This document shows, piece by piece, positions 1 to 9,595 of a DNA stretch of 50,081 nucleotides (within the stretch, counting starts at the first letter, position 1; each line of letters begins with the position of its first letter). The translations under genes and the position numbers were made by a program. This stretch comes from Oscillospiraceae bacterium (lineage in GTDB: Bacteria; Bacillota_A; Clostridia; Oscillospirales; Ruminococcaceae): assembly GCA_017829075.1 (NCBI GenBank), contig JAGAJA010000024.1:1-50081 (forward strand). The letters are read 5' to 3'. The notes below the pieces were generated by a model that searched no databases, was not told where the DNA came from, and saw nothing but the letters and a program-made list of their open reading frames with translations.

Positions 1-422
1 GCGCTAAAGGGGTTACAGGTCGGGTGGACAAACGGAACGTTTGTCGTTGAAACAAGAGTTTTCCCCCTGTCTGTGGCTGCTTATAGCAGCCACAGACAAC
101 TACATCACCGCGCGTTTTGGGCGGGGCTTGCCACCCTTCTTTACTGATTATATTTAAACTCCAAAATTACAACTCCAAAATTACAGTTAGGCAAGGAATT
201 TATTGAGTTTGTCAATTCCTGCTCCGCAGTCATTGACAGGGGGAAAACTCTTGTTTTCCCCCTGTGACCCCTTTAGCGCTTCTGACGCGTTTATGCGCTG
301 CCGCGCCGAGTGGTGGGGCGCTGCCCCACACCCCGCTTCCTTTTGGAAGCCAAAAGGAAGCGAAAAACAGTTGCGCTTCGCGCGGAAGTCGCCGGCGGGC
401 GTACCCGCCCGACAAATTCCAA
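1..422. repeat. Large palindromic repeat, family 1, copy A (cut by window edge)
   Basis: This is the right-hand part of an imperfect palindromic element seen again at 23410-23945, 35511-36070 and 42933-43462, and in short form at 32073-32220. The right end is cgacaaattccaa (410-422). Internal landmarks shared with other copies are the hairpin aaaactcttgtttt inside a G5/C5 stem (about 238-263), the gtggggcgctgccccac hairpin and the cttccttttggaagccaaaaggaag segment. Copies A and B share the centre (about 100-215), different from D and E. Copy A, like D, carries the extra mini-palindrome gacaaacggaacgtttgtc. Open frames across it are not conserved and are judged non-coding. Confidence 0.85.
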
Positions 423-438
423 TTTACCTCATAATACC

Positions 439-462
439 GGGCTGCTTCAATAGAAGCAGCCC
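439..462 (-). terminator. Hairpin at the 3' end of the BofC-like gene
   Basis: gggctgctt and aagcagccc form a 9-bp stem with a 6-base loop, 8 bases beyond the minus-strand stop codon. No good T run follows on the minus strand, so termination strength is doubtful. It lies between the gene and repeat copy A. Confidence 0.4.
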
Positions 463-469
463 TCTATTT

Positions 470-787
470 CTATTCGATCTCCAGATCCTCCAAAATCCTG
501 CTTACCTCGGAAAGCCCCCGAAGCCGTATTCCCTCCCTCAGCAGCTCCGCGTCCATCGGATTTATCTCTCCTATCGGAGTAGAATACACCGCCAGCGGCT
601 CCTCGCTTCCGTCCCGGAACAAAGCCACAGAACCGTTATGCTCCTTTATGATATAGCAGGACAGCTCGGCGGCAGTCTGTTCGGCGGCGGTCAGGACATT
701 CCCCGCGGCGGAAGCGACATAAGCCGCGCTCCCTCCCACCAGAGCCAAAGCCACCAGTCCGCCGGCAATTCTTCCATAAAACGACAT
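470..787 (-). CDS. Small membrane-anchored protein, BofC C-terminal-like
   Basis: The 105-residue product has one N-terminal hydrophobic segment (about residues 7-27) and then a small extracytoplasmic domain. The domain, starting YIIKEHNGSVALF and ending in an LREGI...L...LEDLE pattern, resembles the BofC C-terminal-like proteins of spore-forming Firmicutes, in which a short K-E-x-x-G-x-x-A-x-F strand is followed by a helical E-L-x-x-G-I segment. BofC itself restrains SpoIVB protease signalling in the forespore; this protein lacks the rest of BofC, so that role should not be assumed. It is divergent from uvrC and followed by a hairpin and repeat copy A. The assignment rests on remembered family pattern only. 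Confidence 0.5.
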   Translation of the reverse strand: MSFYGRIAGGLVALALVGGSAAYVASAAGNVLTAAEQTAAELSCYIIKEHNGSVALFRDGSEEPLAVYSTPIGEINPMDAELLREGIRLRGLSEVSRILEDLEIE

Positions 788-906
788 AAGACTTCCTCCT
801 TTTTTTGCATTCTGGGATTATTATTCCGTATATTGCGGGAATTATCCGGTTTTAAGACATTTCACAGTTTTTTTTGAGGGAATTTCAAAAAAATGCCCCT
901 TAGCCC

Positions 907-935
907 TTGTATTTTTGAAGAAAAAATGGTACAAT
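907..935 (+). promoter_or_regulatory. Sigma-A promoter of uvrC
   Basis: ttgtat (907-912), 17-base spacer, tacaat (930-935), 34 bases before the uvrC start codon. Confidence 0.75.
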
Positions 936-968
936 GTATAGTGAATAGTATTCTTAGGGGGCAGGGCA

Positions 969-2792
969 ATGAACGAGCGCATAGATTATCTCCGGGACAA
1001 GGCAAACCGCCTCTCCCTCAGCCCCGGAGTCTACCTGATGAAAGACAAGACCGGAAAGATAATCTATGTCGGCAAGGCAAAGGCGCTCAAAAATCGCGTG
1101 ACCTCCTATTTCCGGCATGACGCGAACCATAATCCAAAGACCCTGAAGCTTATTGACAACATCTACGATTTCGACTTCATCGTCTGCCCCAGTGAACTGG
1201 ACGCGCTTGTGCTGGAATGCAGCCTTATCAAGCTGCACAAGCCCAAGTACAACATTCTTCTGAAGGACGACAAGGGCTACAATTACATCAAGATATCAAA
1301 GGGCGCCTATCCCCGCATTTCCTATGCCCTTAACACCAACGACCCCAACGCAGATTATCTGGGGCCGTTCACCAGCGGTTTCACCGTTAAACAGGCGGTG
1401 GAGGAAGCCAACACCATTTTCATGCTTCCTACCTGTAACCGCCGTTTCCCGATGGATTTCGGCAAGGAGCGCCCCTGCCTTAATATGCACATAAAAAAGT
1501 GCATGGGAGTGTGCAGAGGAAAGATCTCCTCCGAGGAATACCGCAAAATAATCGACGAAGCACTGGATTACCTCAAGACTGGCAGCCAGAAGTCCGTGGA
1601 GCAGCTAACCGAGGAAATGAACGAAGCGGCGGAAAACCTTGAATTTGAGAAAGCCGCCAAGCTACGGGACAGAATTCAGGCAATCGCACGGCTCAAGAAT
1701 TCCCAGAAGATATTCGATTACAAGACAGAGGACTACGACATAATCGCCCTAGCCCAGAACGTCAGCCTTGCCAGCGTTGCGGCGGTGAAATACCGCGGCG
1801 GCAGACTGGTGGACAAGGAGAATTTCTTCATCGGTGATGAATACGACCCGGCGGCGATGCGGCGGGATTTCCTGCTCAGCTACTACCCCGACCGGGAGGA
1901 TATCCCAAAGGAAATATACATCGATGAGGAATTCGAGGACATGGAGCTTGTGACCCAGCTTCTTCGGGAAAAGGCGGGTCATGCGGTGAAGTTTGTCGTG
2001 CCGCAGCGTGGCAGCGGTCTGGCGCAGATAGTGCTTGCAAAGAACAACGCAAGCGAATACCTTGCCCTCAAAGTAGGCAGGACTGCAAAGGAAATAAACG
2101 CACTGGAGGATCTGCGCACCCTGCTTCATCTTGAGAAGATACCGCTCGTCATCGAGTGCTATGATATGTCGAACTTCGGCGAGACCGGACGTGTCGGCGG
2201 CATGATAGTATACCGCAACGGAAGACCGTTCAAGCCGGGCTACCGGAAATTCAACATAAAGGACGTTGTGGGAATAAACGACTACGCGAGTATGCAGGAG
2301 GTACTGCGGCGGCGAATGCAGCGGTACCTTGACGGTGACGAGAGCTTTTCCCCACTGCCGGATCTTATCCTGCTGGACGGCGGTCAGGGTCATGTCGCCG
2401 CTGTTGCGCAGGTGTTTGATGAAATGGGAATAGACGTGCCGCTGTTCGGACTTGTCAAGGACAGCAAGCACCGCACAAGAGCGATAGCCAGAGAGGGCGG
2501 CGAGATTTCCGTCAGCGCGAACAAATCCCTGTTCAAGCTGCTAACCAATATGCAGGACGAAGTACACAGGTACTCGATAACCTTCCAGCGAGTAAAGCAC
2601 AAGCAAAAGACCTACGAGCTGGAGCTTACCGAAGTCCCCGGCATAGGCACGGCAAAGGCGCAGGCTCTGATGAAGGCATTCAAAACCAAGCAGGAAATGA
2701 AAAAAGCCACCCCGCAGGAGCTGCGGACGGCGGCAAAAATAAGCGAAGAAAAGGCACAGGAGCTTTACCGGTTCATTCAGGAGAGGTTCTGA
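969..2792 (+). CDS. uvrC: Excinuclease ABC subunit C
   Basis: The 607-aa protein makes the dual incisions of nucleotide excision repair with UvrA and UvrB. The N-terminal GIY-YIG nuclease is seen at about residues 18-48 (SPGVYLMKD...IYVGKAKALKNR). A UVR motif, the UvrB contact (EEMNEAAENLEFEKAAKLRD), lies near residue 220. The RNase H-like 5' nuclease follows (IECYDMSNFGE, LILLDGGQGH), and a helix-hairpin-helix pair ends the protein (LTEVPGIGTAKAQALMKAF). Length is normal for the family. The start has an AGGGGGC ribosome site and a sigma-A promoter upstream. The gene opens a rightward run of genes that continues to about 6 kb. Confidence 0.97.
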   Translation: MNERIDYLRDKANRLSLSPGVYLMKDKTGKIIYVGKAKALKNRVTSYFRHDANHNPKTLKLIDNIYDFDFIVCPSELDALVLECSLIKLHKPKYNILLKDDKGYNYIKISKGAYPRISYALNTNDPNADYLGPFTSGFTVKQAVEEANTIFMLPTCNRRFPMDFGKERPCLNMHIKKCMGVCRGKISSEEYRKIIDEALDYLKTGSQKSVEQLTEEMNEAAENLEFEKAAKLRDRIQAIARLKNSQKIFDYKTEDYDIIALAQNVSLASVAAVKYRGGRLVDKENFFIGDEYDPAAMRRDFLLSYYPDREDIPKEIYIDEEFEDMELVTQLLREKAGHAVKFVVPQRGSGLAQIVLAKNNASEYLALKVGRTAKEINALEDLRTLLHLEKIPLVIECYDMSNFGETGRVGGMIVYRNGRPFKPGYRKFNIKDVVGINDYASMQEVLRRRMQRYLDGDESFSPLPDLILLDGGQGHVAAVAQVFDEMGIDVPLFGLVKDSKHRTRAIAREGGEISVSANKSLFKLLTNMQDEVHRYSITFQRVKHKQKTYELELTEVPGIGTAKAQALMKAFKTKQEMKKATPQELRTAAKISEEKAQELYRFIQERF

Positions 2793-2820
2793 GCTGCATG
2801 TGTTTGGAGGTAATTTCGGC

Positions 2821-3576
2821 ATGGGAGTGCAGGTAGATATAGAAAAGCAGGAAAAGACCCGAAAAATAGGGCTGGCAGTCACTCTGGGCTGCTGTCTGAT
2901 CGGAACAATCGTGACGCTGATCATTTTCAGTCAGCCTGGCTTTCACGAAAACACCGACAATTTGTTCAGATCGCTGATAAGCTATTTCGTGAACTTGTGG
3001 AATACCGCTCCGTGGGGTATCGTCATTCTGATAGGAGCTTTGGCTGTGCCGCTCCTCGGTTTGTTCGCGGTAGATCCGCTCGACAGAATTACTCGGCGTA
3101 TCCCGTCAGGTGGTTTTCTGCTGGATCACGTCAAACTAAGCTTTGAGAGTAAGCCGGGATTGAGATTTCTTCCAGCGTTTATGGTAATAATATACTTCGT
3201 GATCGGTTCTTTTATGCTGGGTGATGGCAATATCGTGGATTTTGACCCGGACAGCTATAATCCTTTTGCATATCAGTACAGCGCAGGAGAGTGGCTCAAC
3301 TGGTGCTTCATGGTGCTGACGGTCTTTGCGTTATTCCTGATAATCGCTGAGGGGATAGTAAATGCCGGAGCTTTGGGTATTATCATACATATTCCGGTTG
3401 TTCTTTCCGCAAATATCTATCTGACAGTTCTGATGGTAGGTATAATGTTTGCGGCGGTGACGATACTCGGATTTATCGGAAAGCTGTTTATGTCTGCACT
3501 GGCGGTTTCGTTATTAACTCCGTCATTTTTAGTAGAAAGAAAGAAGAAAATAGAAATTACAATTAAACAAAAATAA
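2821..3576 (+). CDS. Predicted multi-spanning membrane protein, unknown function
   Basis: I do not recognise this 251-aa protein. It has about five to six hydrophobic segments (near residues 18-38, 65-85, 120-140, 160-180, 190-225) and a basic C-terminal tail (ERKKKIEITIKQK). The ATG at 2821 is chosen because tttggaggt lies 9 bases upstream; an in-frame GTG at 2800 has no such site. It starts 28 bases after uvrC and ends 18 bases before rsmD, so it is probably transcribed with them. No catalytic motif is visible. Confidence 0.7.
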   Translation: MGVQVDIEKQEKTRKIGLAVTLGCCLIGTIVTLIIFSQPGFHENTDNLFRSLISYFVNLWNTAPWGIVILIGALAVPLLGLFAVDPLDRITRRIPSGGFLLDHVKLSFESKPGLRFLPAFMVIIYFVIGSFMLGDGNIVDFDPDSYNPFAYQYSAGEWLNWCFMVLTVFALFLIIAEGIVNAGALGIIIHIPVVLSANIYLTVLMVGIMFAAVTILGFIGKLFMSALAVSLLTPSFLVERKKKIEITIKQK

Positions 3577-3594
3577 GTAACACAAGGAGAGAAT

Positions 3595-4179
3595 ATGAGA
3601 GTTATCACCGGAACGGCGCGAGGAAGAAAACTCGTCACCGTGGAGGGTACGGAGGTAGTCCGTCCCACCACTGACGGCGTAAAAGAAGCGATCTTCAGCG
3701 CCATTCAGTTTGAAATAGAGGGCAGAACGGTGCTGGACTTGTTTGCCGGCAGCGGTCAGCTTGGAATTGAGGCGCTCAGCCGCGGCGCGAGGGAAGCCTA
3801 CTTCGTGGACAGCGCAGCGGTTTCCATAAAAGCGGTGCGGGACAATCTGAAGTCCACCGGACTTGAGGAAAACGCGAGGGTAGTCAATATGCCGTTTTCC
3901 GCGTTCCTGAAAAGCACGAGGGCGGTGTTTGATATCGCGATACTCGACCCGCCGTATAATTACAAGATAATCCAGAAAGCTCTGCCCAATCTGGTTGAAA
4001 AGATGTCGGAGAACGGCGTGATCATCTGCGAGCACGAAAGAGAATGCGTTCTCCCTAAAGAGATCGGCAGATTTGAAGTGGTAAAGCAGCTCCGGCATTC
4101 CCGGACAACTGTCACTATCTACCGTCCAAAGGAAATCCCCGACGCAGAGGAGCAGACCGGAGAGGAGATAACCACATGA
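3595..4179 (+). CDS. rsmD: 16S rRNA (guanine(966)-N2)-methyltransferase
   Basis: RsmD methylates N2 of G966 (E. coli numbering) in 16S rRNA using S-adenosylmethionine. The 194-aa protein begins with the family's MRVITGTARGRKL, followed by VRPTTDGVKEAIF. The SAM-binding motif I is VLDLFAGSGQLGIEAL near residue 45-60, and the catalytic motif IV is LDPPYN near residue 120. The length is usual. Its stop overlaps the coaD start by four bases (ATGA), a very common gene pair in Firmicutes, which implies translational coupling. The ribosome site is AAGGAGAG. Confidence 0.95.
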   Translation: MRVITGTARGRKLVTVEGTEVVRPTTDGVKEAIFSAIQFEIEGRTVLDLFAGSGQLGIEALSRGAREAYFVDSAAVSIKAVRDNLKSTGLEENARVVNMPFSAFLKSTRAVFDIAILDPPYNYKIIQKALPNLVEKMSENGVIICEHERECVLPKEIGRFEVVKQLRHSRTTVTIYRPKEIPDAEEQTGEEITT

Positions 4180-4703
4180 AAACAGCAATCTACCCCGGCA
4201 GCTTTGACCCGGTCACAAACGGACATCTTGACATAATCCAGCGCGCCTCGAAAATGTTCGACAAGCTGGTTGTCGTGGTGCTGATAAACCCGCTCAAGAC
4301 TTACAGCTTCACCATTCCGGAGCGTTGCGAGTTCCTGCGGGAAACCACAAAGGATATCCCCAACGTCGAGATAGCAAGCTTTGACGGACTGCTTGCGGAT
4401 TACTTTAACCAACGGCAGGACGTGGACGTTATCGTAAAGGGAATACGGGCGACCACAGACTTTGAGTATGAATTCCAGATGGCGCACACCAACAAGGATC
4501 TCAACCCCCGCGCGGAAACGGTGTTTATCCCTGCGAGCCTGCGGACAACCTTTGTTTCCTCCAGCATGGTAAAGCAGGTGGCGATGTTCGGCGGAGATCT
4601 GAGCAAATACGTTCCCGCCTGCATACATGAACAGATAAAAACCAAGCTCACTCAGGACTTTGACAAGGCAAGAGCGTTGGCAGAAAGCAAATATCACGAA
4701 TGA
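4176..4703 (+). CDS. coaD: Phosphopantetheine adenylyltransferase
   Basis: CoaD transfers AMP from ATP to 4'-phosphopantetheine, the fourth step of coenzyme A synthesis. The nucleotidyltransferase signature YPGSFDPVTNGHLDII is at residues 5-20 (T/HxGH-type site), and the family's SSSMVKQVAMFGGDLSKYVP is near the C-terminus. Length (175 aa) is slightly above the usual 160. It overlaps rsmD. A type III pantothenate kinase (coaX) at 27.2 kb supplies the first step of the same pathway. Confidence 0.96.
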   Translation: MKTAIYPGSFDPVTNGHLDIIQRASKMFDKLVVVVLINPLKTYSFTIPERCEFLRETTKDIPNVEIASFDGLLADYFNQRQDVDVIVKGIRATTDFEYEFQMAHTNKDLNPRAETVFIPASLRTTFVSSSMVKQVAMFGGDLSKYVPACIHEQIKTKLTQDFDKARALAESKYHE

Positions 4704-4736
4704 AATAAATTTTTAATATGAAAGGACGTAAATACT

Positions 4737-5255
4737 ATGGAATACAGTCTGTTAGACCTCATATCAATGCTTGACGAGGTGGTAAGAAAGGCAGCCCCGT
4801 TCCCCCTCGGTAAAAAGAGCCTTGTGGACGTATCCGAGATCGACGAGATCGCAACCGAAATGCGTCTTGTACTTCCCCGTGAAATTCAGCAGGCGCAGAA
4901 CATCGTTGCCGACAAGAACCGCATAATCAGCGACGCCAAAAAGGAAGCGGAGGATATTATCCGCAAAGCTGAGCAGCAGCGCAAGGAGCTTATAGACGAG
5001 AACTCTATCCTTCAGGAAGCTCGCCGCCGCGCCACCGAGGAGATCAGCAACGCACAGCAGCGCTCCAACGTTATCCGCAACTACACACAGGATTTCACCG
5101 ACAAAATGCTGGCTAGAGTAGAGGAGCTTATGGTAAAGGACGTAAACGATATCCGCATCGCCCGCAAGACCCTTGCAAGCGGCGGCGACCTCCAGCAGAA
5201 GCCTCAGCAGAAGCAGCCCCAGCCTCAGCAGGCGGCTCCCCAGCAGAAGAAGTAA
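4737..5255 (+). CDS. Coiled-coil protein downstream of coaD (SepIVA/DivIVA-like layout)
   Basis: The 172-aa protein is largely helical: residues 50-140 form a long coiled coil rich in K, E, R and Q. The tail from about residue 150 is a Q/P-rich low-complexity run (QQKPQQKQPQPQQ). No membrane segment or enzyme motif is visible. Genes for coiled-coil proteins often follow rsmD-coaD, including the actinobacterial division factor SepIVA, and clostridial copies are often labelled ATPase without support. Position and shape suggest a cytoskeletal or cell-division scaffold, but that is inference. A ribosome site (GAAAGGA) precedes the ATG. Confidence 0.7.
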   Translation: MEYSLLDLISMLDEVVRKAAPFPLGKKSLVDVSEIDEIATEMRLVLPREIQQAQNIVADKNRIISDAKKEAEDIIRKAEQQRKELIDENSILQEARRRATEEISNAQQRSNVIRNYTQDFTDKMLARVEELMVKDVNDIRIARKTLASGGDLQQKPQQKQPQPQQAAPQQKK

Positions 5256-5257
5256 TT

Positions 5258-5995
5258 ATGACATATTATCCGAAAATACCCTGCAACGGGCGCACAGTAG
5301 ACGCCGCATTTTTCCTGCCGGAGGGCGTTTCCAGTTATCCGGCGGTGATACTCAGCCACGGCTACAATAGCTGCATGACTGACTTGTATGCCGCCTGCGA
5401 GTTCTTTTCCAGCCGCGGGATAGCTGCGGCGGCATTCAACTTCTGCGGCGGAGGTTTGCGGGACAAAAGCGGCTTCCCTACCACCAGTATGAGCCTTTCC
5501 ACTGAAAAGGAAGATCTTCTTGCGGTGTTTGACAGCGTAAGCTCTCTAGAATGCGTGGACAAGGTGTTCCTGTTCGGCTCAAGTCAGGGAGGAATGGTTT
5601 CTGCGCTTGCCGCGGAGGAGCTTCAGGACAGGATAAGCGGTCTTATGCTGCAATTCCCGGCGCTCTGCATTCCGGACGACTGGAGCAGGAAGTACCCTGC
5701 CGGCACAGATATCCCAGACGTTGTAGATATGTGGGGAATGAACATCGGCAGGGATTTCATCGCCGGTGCAAGAAGCATGGCGCTTTCTGAGGCTGTCGGC
5801 TCATACTCCGGAGATGTGCTGATAATGCACGGCGACAAGGACGATATCGTGCCGCTCCGCTATTCAGAATGGGCTGCAAATACCTACAAAAACTCAAGGC
5901 TTGAGATCTTCCCCGGTGAGGGACACGGCTTCTCCGAGCGCGAAAACGCAAGAATGAATGAGATGTGCCTTGAGTTTATCACAAAACATTGCTAA
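5258..5995 (+). CDS. Alpha/beta-hydrolase family esterase or peptidase
   Basis: The 245-aa protein has the alpha/beta-hydrolase core: an oxyanion-side LSHGYNS near residue 30, the nucleophile elbow GSSQGGM near residue 107, the acid in MHGDKDDIVP near residue 192, and the catalytic histidine in GEGHGF near residue 224. There is no signal peptide, so it should act in the cytoplasm. The gene starts two bases after the stop of the coiled-coil gene and is probably co-translated with it. Substrate cannot be told from sequence; such enzymes range from acyl esterases to cinnamoyl esterases and dienelactone-type hydrolases. Confidence 0.85.
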   Translation: MTYYPKIPCNGRTVDAAFFLPEGVSSYPAVILSHGYNSCMTDLYAACEFFSSRGIAAAAFNFCGGGLRDKSGFPTTSMSLSTEKEDLLAVFDSVSSLECVDKVFLFGSSQGGMVSALAAEELQDRISGLMLQFPALCIPDDWSRKYPAGTDIPDVVDMWGMNIGRDFIAGARSMALSEAVGSYSGDVLIMHGDKDDIVPLRYSEWAANTYKNSRLEIFPGEGHGFSERENARMNEMCLEFITKHC

Positions 5996-6087
5996 GGAAA
6001 CGCTGATTAAATCAAATTCGCCCCGTTCAAACGCGCATACTCACGCGGCTGAATTTGATACGCTGCGCCTTATTCAGCGTGTCCCTA
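5994..6087. repeat. Short palindromic repeat, family 2, copy 1
   Basis: About 94 bp running from aaggaaacgctgattaaat to attcagcgtgtccct, with ends that pair as an inverted repeat and a conserved centre (cgccccgttcaaacgcgcat...). Its first bases coincide with the stop codon of the hydrolase gene. It matches 9596-9689 closely and 41053-41116 in part. It looks like a small MITE or REP-type hairpin. Confidence 0.8.
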
Positions 6088-6124
6088 AAAAAATACCCGA
6101 CGGTTCGCATTGTAACCGCCGGGT
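6086..6124 (-). terminator. Intrinsic terminator of the deacetylase gene
   Basis: On the minus strand an acccggcgg...ccgtcgggt stem is followed by a T run (seven A on the plus strand at about 6087-6093), 13 bases beyond the stop. Confidence 0.75.
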
Positions 6125-6136
6125 TTTGTGTTTTGA

Positions 6137-7129
6137 TCAGTTGTACATATACTTCTGCGTCACATTGGTATAGATCTTTTCCATATCCGGGTCTATCCCC
6201 TTTATCCTGAACAGCTCGGACACTGTGACGAATTTGTACCCCTGCGACTGAAGCTCCGGAATTATCGTGTCAAGAGCCTCCACCGTCTGCGAGTTACCCT
6301 CCGCGTCATGGAGCAGGATAATGTCGCCGTCCTTTGCCTGCTTGAGGATAAGCTTTGCGCGGTGCTCGGCGGTGACCTTTTCCTCCCAGTCGTTCGCGCC
6401 GATGCCTGCAATAAACGGAACGTCTATATTGTCAAGCATTACCTCGCTCACCGCAATGTACGGAGGACGGAAGAACCTCGTGTGCTCTCCGGTTATCTCA
6501 AACACCTTTTCGTCCACAAAGTCGTATTCTTCCTTTATATCCTCAGAAGTGAGGGTAGACATATTGCTATGGGTGCGGCTGTGGTTATTTATCTCGCAGC
6601 CCATGTCATAGGCGCGCTTTACCGCCTTTGCGCTCTCATCGTTGATATTGTTCCCCACAAGGAAGAATGACGCCACTATATCGTACTTCTCAAGCTTGTC
6701 AATGACCTCGTTGGTGGTGGTCGTGTTGGGGCCGTCGTCAAAGGTCAGCGCGATGTATTTCACATTCTCACTCATTTCAGTTTCCTCCGCTGCCGGGGCT
6801 GTTTCGTCTGATGATGTCTGAGATGCCGCTGAACTTTCCGGGATATCTTCTTCAGATACGCTTTCCGCGACCTCCATGCTTTCCACACTTTCTGTACTTT
6901 CTGTACTGTCCGTGCTTTCAGTGCTCTCCGCAGCTTCTGTGTCCACAGATGCCGCTTCTTCTGTCGATGCACCGTCCACAGAGGACATTTCCTCTGTGGA
7001 AACTGTCTGTCCGGAGGAGCCGCTTGCAGAAACCTCATCTCCCGCAGAGCTTTCGGTGTTTGCAGAGCAGCCCGTCATCATCACAACGGCAGTCAGCGCG
7101 GCAATGAATATATTCAGCGACCTCTTCAT
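6137..7129 (-). CDS. Polysaccharide deacetylase lipoprotein (NodB domain)
   Basis: The 330-aa product begins with a lipoprotein signal ending MMTGC (lipid-modified Cys21), then a long Ser/Thr/Glu-rich spacer (about residues 22-120), then a carbohydrate esterase 4 NodB domain. Metal and catalytic motifs are LTFDDGPN, HSRTHSN (H-x3-H), RPPYI and IILLHD, so the enzyme should be active, probably removing acetyl groups from peptidoglycan amino sugars outside the membrane. ATG at 7129 is chosen because CGGAGGA lies just upstream inside the longer frame that begins at 7144. The start region abuts the leuS stop, so the gene is probably read with leuS. Confidence 0.9.
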   Translation of the reverse strand: MKRSLNIFIAALTAVVMMTGCSANTESSAGDEVSASGSSGQTVSTEEMSSVDGASTEEAASVDTEAAESTESTDSTESTESVESMEVAESVSEEDIPESSAASQTSSDETAPAAEETEMSENVKYIALTFDDGPNTTTTNEVIDKLEKYDIVASFFLVGNNINDESAKAVKRAYDMGCEINNHSRTHSNMSTLTSEDIKEEYDFVDEKVFEITGEHTRFFRPPYIAVSEVMLDNIDVPFIAGIGANDWEEKVTAEHRAKLILKQAKDGDIILLHDAEGNSQTVEALDTIIPELQSQGYKFVTVSELFRIKGIDPDMEKIYTNVTQKYMYN

Positions 7130-7140
7130 TAGTCCTCCGA

Positions 7141-9567
7141 TCACTTTACGACGATGTTCACCAGCTTATTGGGAACAGCGATCTTCTTTACAATGGTCTT
7201 TCCGTCTGTCATGGACTTGATCTCCGGCAGATCGAGGGCAAGCTTCTCCAGCTCCTCCTTATCGCAGTTCACCGGAGCGTTGAAACGCGCCTTTACCTTG
7301 CCGTTGAGCTGAACGACTATCTCAACGCTGTCCTCAACGCAGAGAGCCTCGTCATATTCAACCCACTTCTGCTCGTTGAGCACGCCCTCGTAGCCCATTA
7401 CCTGATACAGCTCCTCGGTGATGTGCGGAGCGAACGGATTGAGCAGGATAAGCAGAGTTCTGTAATCCCCGCGGGACAGAGAGCCTGCTGCGTCTATCTC
7501 GTTCAGAAGTCCCATCATTGTCGCAATGGCGGTGTTGAATTTCAGCGTTTCGATGTCCTCGCTGACCTTCTTTATCGTCTTGTGCATTGACGCACGAAGC
7601 TTGTCGCTGTATTCATCGCCGGGAACGACTTTCTCCTGAAGCGCCCATACTCTGTCGAGGAATCGCTTGCAACCCTTGATGCCGTTCTCCTGCCACGGAG
7701 CAGCCTTTTCGAAGTCGCCCACGAACATCTCATACAGACGCAGCGTGTCCGCGCCGTACTCTCTGACAACATCATCAGGATTTACAACGTTTCCCTTGGA
7801 CTTGGACATCTTTGTGAACTCGCCGGGACGCTCCGGGTCTTTGCCGAGGATCATTCCGTGGCTGGTGCGCTTCATGTACGGCTCCTTGCAGGGAACTAAT
7901 CCCTCGTCGTACAGGAACTTATGCCAGAAGCGGCTGTAAAGCAGGTGCAGTGTGGTATGCTCCATACCGCCGTTGTACCAGTCAACCGGCATCCAGTATT
8001 CCAGAGCCTCCTTAGAAGCAAGCTCCTTGTCGTTCTTGGGGTCGCAGTAGCGCAGGAAGTACCAGCTTGAACCCGCCCACTGGGGCATGGTGTCGGTTTC
8101 GCGCTTCGCAGGCCCGCCACACTTGGGACAGGTGGTGTTGATGAAGCTCTCCAGTGTGGACAGAGGGCTTTCACCGGTGTCGGTGGGCATATAGCTCTCT
8201 ACCTCCGGCAGCTTCAGCGGAAGCTCGCTTTCCGGCAGACCTACCCAGCCACACTTCTCGCAGTATACCACCGGGATAGGCTCGCCCCAGTATCTCTGGC
8301 GGGAGAATACCCAGTCGCGCAGCTTGTAGTTCACCTTTTCGTGACCCTTGCCGTTTTCGGTGAGCCACTGCTTTATCTTTACCTTTGCCTCCTCAACGGA
8401 AAGTCCGTCAAGGAACTGAGAATTAACCATAACTCCGGTCGCGCAGTCGGTGAACGCAGCCTTCTGAACGTCCTCGCCGCCCTTTACTACCTCGATTATC
8501 GGCAGGTCGAATACCTTTGCGAACTCCCAGTCACGGGTATCATGCGCCGGCACCGCCATAATTGCGCCGGTGCCGTAGGTCATCAGAACATAGTCGGAAA
8601 TGAATATCGGAATCTCAACGCCGTTTACGGGATTGATAGCGCGGACGCCCTCCAGCTTGACACCGGTCTTTTCTTTATTCATCTCGGTGCGGTCGAAGTC
8701 GGACTTTCTCGCGGCGGCAGCCTGATACTCACGAACAGCGTCCATGTTGGAAAGCCTGTCCGCCCACTTTTCGATGATCGGGTGCTCCGGTGAAATTACC
8801 ATGTAGGTTGCGCCGAAAAGTGTATCCGGTCTGGTGGTGTAAATGGTGAGGGTATCTCCGGTGGTGGTGGTGAAATCGACCTCCGCGCCGGTGGAACGAC
8901 CGATCCAGTTCTTCTGGGCAGTCTTTATCTTCTCGAAATAGTCAACGCTGTCGAGATCGTCAAGCAGCTTCTGCGCATATTCGGTGATCTTGAGCATCCA
9001 CTGGCTCTTTACCTTGTGGACTACCTCGCCTCCGCAGCGCTCGCAGACGCCGTTTACTACCTCCTCATTAGCAAGCACGACCTTGCAGGAGGTACACCAG
9101 TTGACATTCATTTCCTTCTTGTAAGCAAGACCCGCGTTGAACAGCTTGAGGAATATCCACTGAGTCCACTTGAAGTAATCGGGATCGGTGGTGTTTATCT
9201 CCCTCTCCCAGTCGAAGGACAGACCGAGGGACTTGAGCTGGCTCTTAAAGCGCTCAACATTGTTCTTGGTAACGATAGCCGGGTGTATCTTGTTCTTTAT
9301 CGCGAAGTTCTCGGTAGGCAGACCGAATGCGTCCCAGCCCATAGGGAACAGCACGTTGTAGCCCTGAAGCCTGCGCTTTCTGGAAACGATATCCATAGCG
9401 GTATAGGGACGGGGGTGACCGATGTGAAGTCCCTGACCGGAGGGATAGGGGAATTCTACAAGCGCGTAGAACTTCGGCTTGGAGTAGTCGTTTTCTGCAT
9501 GGAACGTTCTGTGCTCGTCCCAGTATTTCTGCCATTTGCTTTCAATGGCGGTAAAATCATAGCCCAT
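7141..9567 (-). CDS. leuS: Leucyl-tRNA synthetase
   Basis: LeuRS attaches leucine to tRNA-Leu. The 808-aa protein shows the class I signature [14 protein letters not shown] near residue 40-53, a CP1 editing domain with [11 protein letters not shown] near residue 245, zinc-ribbon-like Cys pairs near residues 155-175 (CTSC...CERCGG) and 430-480, and [14 protein letters not shown] near residue 575. ATG at 9567 is preferred, as GAAAGGA lies upstream and homologues start MGYDF. The gene has its own sigma-A promoter (9708-9736) and a leader holding a family-2 palindrome. No T-box is visible. Confidence 0.97.
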   Translation of the reverse strand: MGYDFTAIESKWQKYWDEHRTFHAENDYSKPKFYALVEFPYPSGQGLHIGHPRPYTAMDIVSRKRRLQGYNVLFPMGWDAFGLPTENFAIKNKIHPAIVTKNNVERFKSQLKSLGLSFDWEREINTTDPDYFKWTQWIFLKLFNAGLAYKKEMNVNWCTSCKVVLANEEVVNGVCERCGGEVVHKVKSQWMLKITEYAQKLLDDLDSVDYFEKIKTAQKNWIGRSTGAEVDFTTTTGDTLTIYTTRPDTLFGATYMVISPEHPIIEKWADRLSNMDAVREYQAAAARKSDFDRTEMNKEKTGVKLEGVRAINPVNGVEIPIFISDYVLMTYGTGAIMAVPAHDTRDWEFAKVFDLPIIEVVKGGEDVQKAAFTDCATGVMVNSQFLDGLSVEEAKVKIKQWLTENGKGHEKVNYKLRDWVFSRQRYWGEPIPVVYCEKCGWVGLPESELPLKLPEVESYMPTDTGESPLSTLESFINTTCPKCGGPAKRETDTMPQWAGSSWYFLRYCDPKNDKELASKEALEYWMPVDWYNGGMEHTTLHLLYSRFWHKFLYDEGLVPCKEPYMKRTSHGMILGKDPERPGEFTKMSKSKGNVVNPDDVVREYGADTLRLYEMFVGDFEKAAPWQENGIKGCKRFLDRVWALQEKVVPGDEYSDKLRASMHKTIKKVSEDIETLKFNTAIATMMGLLNEIDAAGSLSRGDYRTLLILLNPFAPHITEELYQVMGYEGVLNEQKWVEYDEALCVEDSVEIVVQLNGKVKARFNAPVNCDKEELEKLALDLPEIKSMTDGKTIVKKIAVPNKLVNIVVK

Positions 9568-9595
9568 TTTTCTGCGTCCTTTCAAGGGAGTAATT

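Noticed and set aside
203..877. Open frames running through the large repeats (also 23730-24323, 35780-36124, 43173-44288)
   Set aside because: They are made of repeat hairpin sequence and then the antisense of neighbouring genes; lengths differ between copies, so they are not conserved proteins.
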